DNA of 64,000 nt from positions 11,925,501 to 11,989,500 of the forward strand of contig JAXRKN010000044.1 of assembly GCA_038502055.1 (NCBI GenBank), read 5' to 3'. The position numbers and the translations under genes are program-made. Within the stretch, counting starts at the first letter, position 1; the number at the start of each line of letters is the position of its first letter. Positions 59,065 to 64,000 of this stretch are shown here, in pieces. The stretch comes from Tanytarsus gracilentus (Eukaryota; Arthropoda; Insecta; Diptera; Chironomidae). A model generated the notes under the pieces. The model was not told the origin of the DNA, searched no databases, and saw only the letters and a list, made by a program, of their open reading frames with translations.

Positions 59065-62000
59065 GGCTGCGCGACGTTCATGTCACGATTCCGGGAGCCA
59101 TAAAAAGAGGTGATAACGCACTTTTAATTTGTAATTACGATATGGAAGGCGATTCACTCTACTCGGTAAAATGGTATAAAGGAAAACGTGAATTTTATCG
59201 CTACACGCCGAAAGACGAGCAACAATCCATAAAAACGTTTCCCGTTGCGGGCATAAATGTTGAGGTAAGAATGGTCGTAACATGCGTGTGAAGCGAGTAT
59301 GCACATATTTTTTTAATATCGTTACAGACGAACCAGTCAAATGCCTCCCAGGTTGTGATTTTACAAGTCGATTCAAATATATCGGGAAAATTTAGTTGCG
59401 AAGGTAAGTGAAGTGCAATGGCGATTCAAATGAAGCGGAAAGATGATTTGAATGGATGGATGGATGTTATTTGATTATGTGCCGAGTGTCTGATGATGCA
59501 TGGTGAATTTGTCATGGATCTGCTTTTATGTCGCCTAAGAGAGAATAGATGAACATACATGTCGAAGAAATAGAGATTTTTATGGCTTTCTGTAGCGGTT
59601 TGGGAAATCAACAAAAAAGAGAGGATTTTAAAAGCAATAAAATGTGTGCTGGAAAAAGCTTTAATTTATGGGCGTTGCAGTTGAAGTAGAAGAAGCAGGA
59701 AGACGCCAATTCATGCCATAAAAAGTGCTCGTAAATTTTTTTTAAGTTTGGAAAAAATTAATTATTTGTAGGATTAGATTTAAATGTTTAGAAAGAGACT
59801 TCACGAGCCTTTACTAAGAATTTTTTTAAAAACTCTAAATTTTAATATTAAATTAGACAAAATTTTCTCGCAAGAAAAGTTTGAAATTTTTATCAATTAC
59901 TTTCTGCCCTTAATTTTCAATGAAATTTTTCTCTTGATTATCTTGCAAAGCACGTGTGTGCGTTTCAGCTTAGAATCTCGAGAATTCAATCGCTCAAATA
60001 AAAATTCAGTCATGCGAATTCTGAGAAAAAGAAAATTGCTCACATCTTCGATATTACAAATTGACGTTTAATGAAATCTCTCAAGAATTTTTTGAAGCAA
60101 AAACTTTTCGATTGATAATATTAAGACGAATTTGAAAAACAGTTCAATAAAAATTATTTTCTTCTCTGTTGACTTTTCAGTTTCTGCCGATGCTCCACAT
60201 TTCAACACGATGATTGTGTCTGGCGACATGCAGGTTGTCGGTAAGTTGAAATTATTCGACTGAGAAATTTCTCAAACACACACAAAAAAGAATCTCGTCT
60301 TTCTGTTTGTGCTTACCACGCTCTTTTGCCCGCATTTAATTTTATCGATTTTCAATCATTCATCTGCGCTCTGGGAGCGACTTCATTTCGAAATTGCTCT
60401 AAATGTTATTCAATATCAGAATCGACTTTAATCGCAATTGAAAATTTCCATCGACGAGAGGATTAACGCGCATACAATCGTTTTCAATTTGAATGTTCCA
60501 CCTTCCGGTATTAGAACCCTGTGATTAGATTTAATCCATGAGTATATAAATTTTTTTAAACCGTTAGGGAATAAAATTTTAAATATTTTAAATTAAAAAA
60601 AATCAATTGCTCGCCGGGATTTTAAGGTGTGTTATTGTGAGGATCTCATCGAGTTTCTCGCCTCGAGTAGATTAAAATTTGTTTTTCATTAATTAACAAT
60701 GAACATTTTACTGGCACAACATGAACGTTCACTCTCAAATTATTGCAGAAATCCCCGAGACGAAGCCCACAATCGATGGTATTGTGGCTCGATATCGGCC
60801 AGGCGATGAGTTGAGAGGAAATTGTAGCAGCCAATTTTCAAAGCCGGCCGCAAACTTAACGTGGACGGTGAATGATGTGGAGGTTTGTATTCATCGATGT
60901 ACTTCATCATTTCCCTCTCATCGACGCTATCAATGCTCTCGATCTCGAACATGCAGTTTTATTACTCAGTGGAGAGTTTATTGAAAGAAAATTATGTGGA
61001 AATTGATGGGTTTTCGATGTGTCTACAGAAATTGATTTGAGGGATATGAAAATTTACGGAGGTTGTGGGTTGGGTGATTAAATGTCTATCATGGTGATTT
61101 GACTTTAAAAATTTAATTGAGTTTTCTCTTCATGTTTTTGGTAATTTAAATTTTGAACGGATTTATTTTAATTTGAATAATATTTCAATAGCACGAAAGA
61201 ATTTTTTTTGACGCTCATGAATTTTTGACTGTTTCGATTTCCATAATATTAACTCTTCTTCTTAAATCCCTTCTTAATTCGTATTTTATACCTAAACATT
61301 GAATGAATAAAAATCTTCTTAGAAAATTACCGTAAATTCGTAATCCTTCTTAACGGCCATAACTCTAGAAAATCTTTAAAGACTCTTTAAGTTCATTTTT
61401 GAAATAATTCCTTTTTTTGCTTTGGCAGTGCGATTGAATAAAATTTTCATTTCTATGATGATTGTTCAATAAAGACATAAAAATTGAGCCATAATCTTCT
61501 TCGCTCGATTTCACTTTAAAATAAAATCTATTGAATTTTTCATCTTTTCACTATTCAATTTATATTTGAAAAATCAAGGAGAGGACGCTAGTGTGTTAAG
61601 TATTATCGCAATTTTATATTAATTTAAAAAATAAATCCTAATTGAAATGCAAAAAAATATAACAAAAATTCAATTAAATAAGACACTAGACAGTCCAACC
61701 CTTGAAACCCCATCTCACGAAGGAGTCATGAAAAAATCGATTGCGGATTGAAATAACAACAATTATGGAACAAGATTTTTTCCTCAACATTTCAAAATCA
61801 AATCATTTTAAGTGCTGATTCCAGGAAAAGAAGAAGAAGTAAATGTACATCAATCTACAAATTGCACATCATCGTTCGACAATAGGTTGAATATGATGAA
61901 GCTCTATTTGCCTTAATGTCCATTTGCACTCAATGTATGATTCAGAAGCTCGTTAAAATTGCAACGTAAATAAAATCATCGCAATGATGGTTAAAGTGAT

Positions 62001-63820
62001 GTGTGAATAAACATGGAAATTGCATTAGAATTTGAATTCAAATATTTTTGTTGAGTGAGCTGAAATGTTTTTTCTATTGCTAATGCTGATGCTATGATGA
62101 GATATTAATGGATTTTTGTGTTTTGAAAATCAGCAGGATTTAAATTTTTAAAGAGGATGCAAATTCTATGGAAATTTTATTGAACTAAAAAGTGTAGAAT
62201 TTTTATGTGGGATTAGTTTAATATTCTGAGAGAAAAAATTAATGTGCGATTAATTTAAATTAATCTAACACATAATTAGTAAACTTTATAAATGCTCTAT
62301 TTTGTGTCAATTTAAATCGAAAACAAATTATCGTAATGGAATGAAAATTGAATTCGAAATCAACACCAATAAATTTTACTAAAATTAGCTCTCAATGATA
62401 ATCATCCAAAAATAAAGTACGAAATCTAGAAAGCAGATTAGATTATGCAAATCATGTCAAAACTTCTTATAAAACTTTTACTGTGCACATAAATCAGGAG
62501 AGAAAAATTTTCTCGGAGACAATTTGAAAATTATTCTTCTTAATTAAATTTATCATCACGGAGGAAGAAACTTTAATGTGCACTGAGAACAAACACAATG
62601 ACATGATGATGTGAATTTTAACAAGAAAAGTTTTCGTTTTCTCTCTTTTGGAGGGAGGATTGCAAAATTATCAAGAGTGGATAACTTCTTTAAATATTAT
62701 AGAAAATTTAAAAAGCTCGAGTAAGAAAGCTTTAAAACTATTCCAACCCTTGCAAGACGAAGAATGTATGTTTTTGCAATTATTATTGTATTTCACATCT
62801 CAAGCTGAGTGCATTAATTCTAGAGTCTAGAGAGATTCGTGAGGGGTCGGGAGGAAGGAAAATATGATGAGAATGCTTGTCATGAGGTGTAAAAAGTGTC
62901 GGAGTATACTTTTTATTCATTCGAATGCATACAAATGAAAAGTGGGAGAAAAAGTTCACGGCAATGAAATCAGAAATTTAAATGCTTTTTCTCTTACTTT
63001 TTTCCACCAGTTCCACTTGAATGTAAATTTTCAACTCAGCAAAAAAAATATTTAATTTTTTCGCTTGTGAGCTTTTAAAACTTTAAATTTCTGAGGATGT
63101 TACAAGACAAAATTTTGGGTCTTAATTAAATTCAGTTTTACATGCTTTTAAAATATTTCATTCACAAATTAACGCATTGATGATCATCACGCACATAAAA
63201 AATTAAAAAAAATGTTCATATCCTTCTCATAATAAACATTTTATGTTCTCCCTCCACTAGGCATCACCATCGCAAATGATATTTTATAAATTAACGAAGA
63301 ATGACAGCAATTTAGAGTCAACAATTTTAGGTATACATTTTACAATTACTCAACAGCATTTTGTTCGAGGGAAGTTGAAGGTAAAAAACAGTTCAAAAAG
63401 GTTTCCTCCGAAAAAAATATTACAGACATAAAGAAACTTTTCGGAGGAAGCCTTCAAATTTTATTTAAAATCATTCAACTTTTGTATTCGCTCCACTTTC
63501 AATGCCAAAATCAATTCCAAATCTATTTGCCTAGCCAACAACAAATTTCTCCGATCGACAGTGAGTGAGCGAGAGAATTTTTTTCAATTAAATTCAAATT
63601 GTGTCAGGTGTGTCAGTCTATACCATGCACAATTCGATGGCGATTCAAAAGTGATTTCATATTATTTAGTTTGACAGCAGAAACTCTCATAGAGCGAATG
63701 AGAGCTGGCACCTCATTAAATTGCGGGTTAATAGTCAAATACATGCAGAACACAAAGTGGTCGGCAAATGTCAATTTAATTTATAATTTGTCGAGTGCAT
63801 CACAGCTAACGACAACATAA
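59065..63820 (+). CDS. beat: Beaten-path (Beat) family immunoglobulin protein, exons 2-7
   Basis: Six exons join in phase: 59065-59264, 59328-59403, 60181-60240, 60749-60882, 63261-63380 and 63608-63820. With the candidate exon at 40528-40573 the protein has 282 residues. It starts LRDVHVTIPGAIKRGDNALL, then CNYDMEGDSLYSVKWYKG and REFYRYTP, the signature of the first Beat Ig domain, closed by GKFSCEVSADAP. A second Ig-like region follows (RGNCSSQF, LTWTVND, later LGIHFTI and a cysteine in KVCQSI). Beat proteins are secreted or membrane-anchored cell-surface ligands and receptors, partners of Sidestep proteins, guiding motor axons in insects. Which paralog this is cannot be decided. The C-terminal 60 residues are less recognisable, so the last exon's end is less sure. 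An open frame continues upstream of 59065, but the branch-point and pyrimidine tract there look intronic. Confidence 0.9.
60883..63260. other. 2.4-kb beat intron
   Basis: Between exons ending VNDVE and starting ASPSQ. AT-rich, no nested gene or element recognised. A 60-codon frame at 62648-62830 has no distinguishing feature. Confidence 0.5.
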
Positions 63821-64000
63821 TTTTCATTATAATAACAACTCGCTCCTTCTCTGTGTCATCGCCAGGACATTTTTTCCTCTCTTGAAAAAGAATTTTTAAT
63901 TAAATGGACTCGCTCACTCTCATTTGCATTTTAATTTTTATGGCTGCTCACTTGCACTTGATGTCACTTAATTTTTTTCACGCCCTCTCTTCTGCTTGTA
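63821..64000. other. 3' flank of beat
   Basis: Non-coding sequence after the beat stop, rich in CTC/TCTC runs; no AATAAA signal before the window ends. Confidence 0.4.

Overview
The window looks like AT-rich nuclear DNA of an insect, most likely a dipteran. The genes are split by GT-AG introns, many of them only about 50-60 bases long. The recognisable families are animal or insect ones: MSL2, a beaten-path (Beat) immunoglobulin protein, an EcKL/CHK-type kinase, a C1GalT-type galactosyltransferase and an SLC35B4-type nucleotide-sugar transporter. There is no bacterial operon structure, rRNA gene, CRISPR array or convincing tRNA gene.

Layout. 1-908 (-): 5' part of an SLC35B4-like transporter, running off the left edge. 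1341-3316 (-): a four-exon core-1 galactosyltransferase gene, followed by a second, diverged copy of its last exon that carries a nearly identical 102-bp patch. 4221-4742 (+): broken remains of a SWEET sugar transporter. 5217-7316 (+): a complete four-exon msl-2 (RING finger plus CXC domain). 7317-19791: gene-poor DNA with a minisatellite-bearing repeat (about 14.3-15.2 kb), a CT microsatellite and a poly-A-tailed retroposon-like insertion. 19792-26768 (+): an EcKL kinase gene whose first intron holds a 5.27-kb LTR retrotransposon (20208-25475). 26769-40479: gene-poor DNA with a 199-bp SINE-like insertion flanked by 26-bp direct repeats and a Helentron-like element (37937-38908). 40480-63820 (+): a Beat-family gene with a signal-peptide exon about 18.5 kb upstream of the immunoglobulin exons; the large first intron holds a second, inverted copy of the Helentron-like element (48271-49285).

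Main points of interest. (i) The LTR element encodes Gag but no recognisable protease, reverse transcriptase or integrase. Its two 1186-bp LTRs appear identical, its gag ends on a canonical A-AAA-AAC frameshift heptamer, and each LTR carries a series of six similar small hairpins. (ii) It sits 15 bases inside the EcKL intron, and the next EcKL junction has mismatched reading phases, so the gene may be broken. (iii) Two inverted Helentron-like elements with 129-bp internal repeats bracket the first beat exon. (iv) The galactosyltransferase terminal exon is duplicated with a sharp, conversion-like identity block.

The genes share no obvious pathway. SLC35B4 (sugar nucleotide import into the ER/Golgi) and C1GalT (O-glycan core extension) are neighbours on the same strand and both serve secretory-pathway glycosylation. 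All functional calls rest on reading translated sequence by eye; no database search was run.
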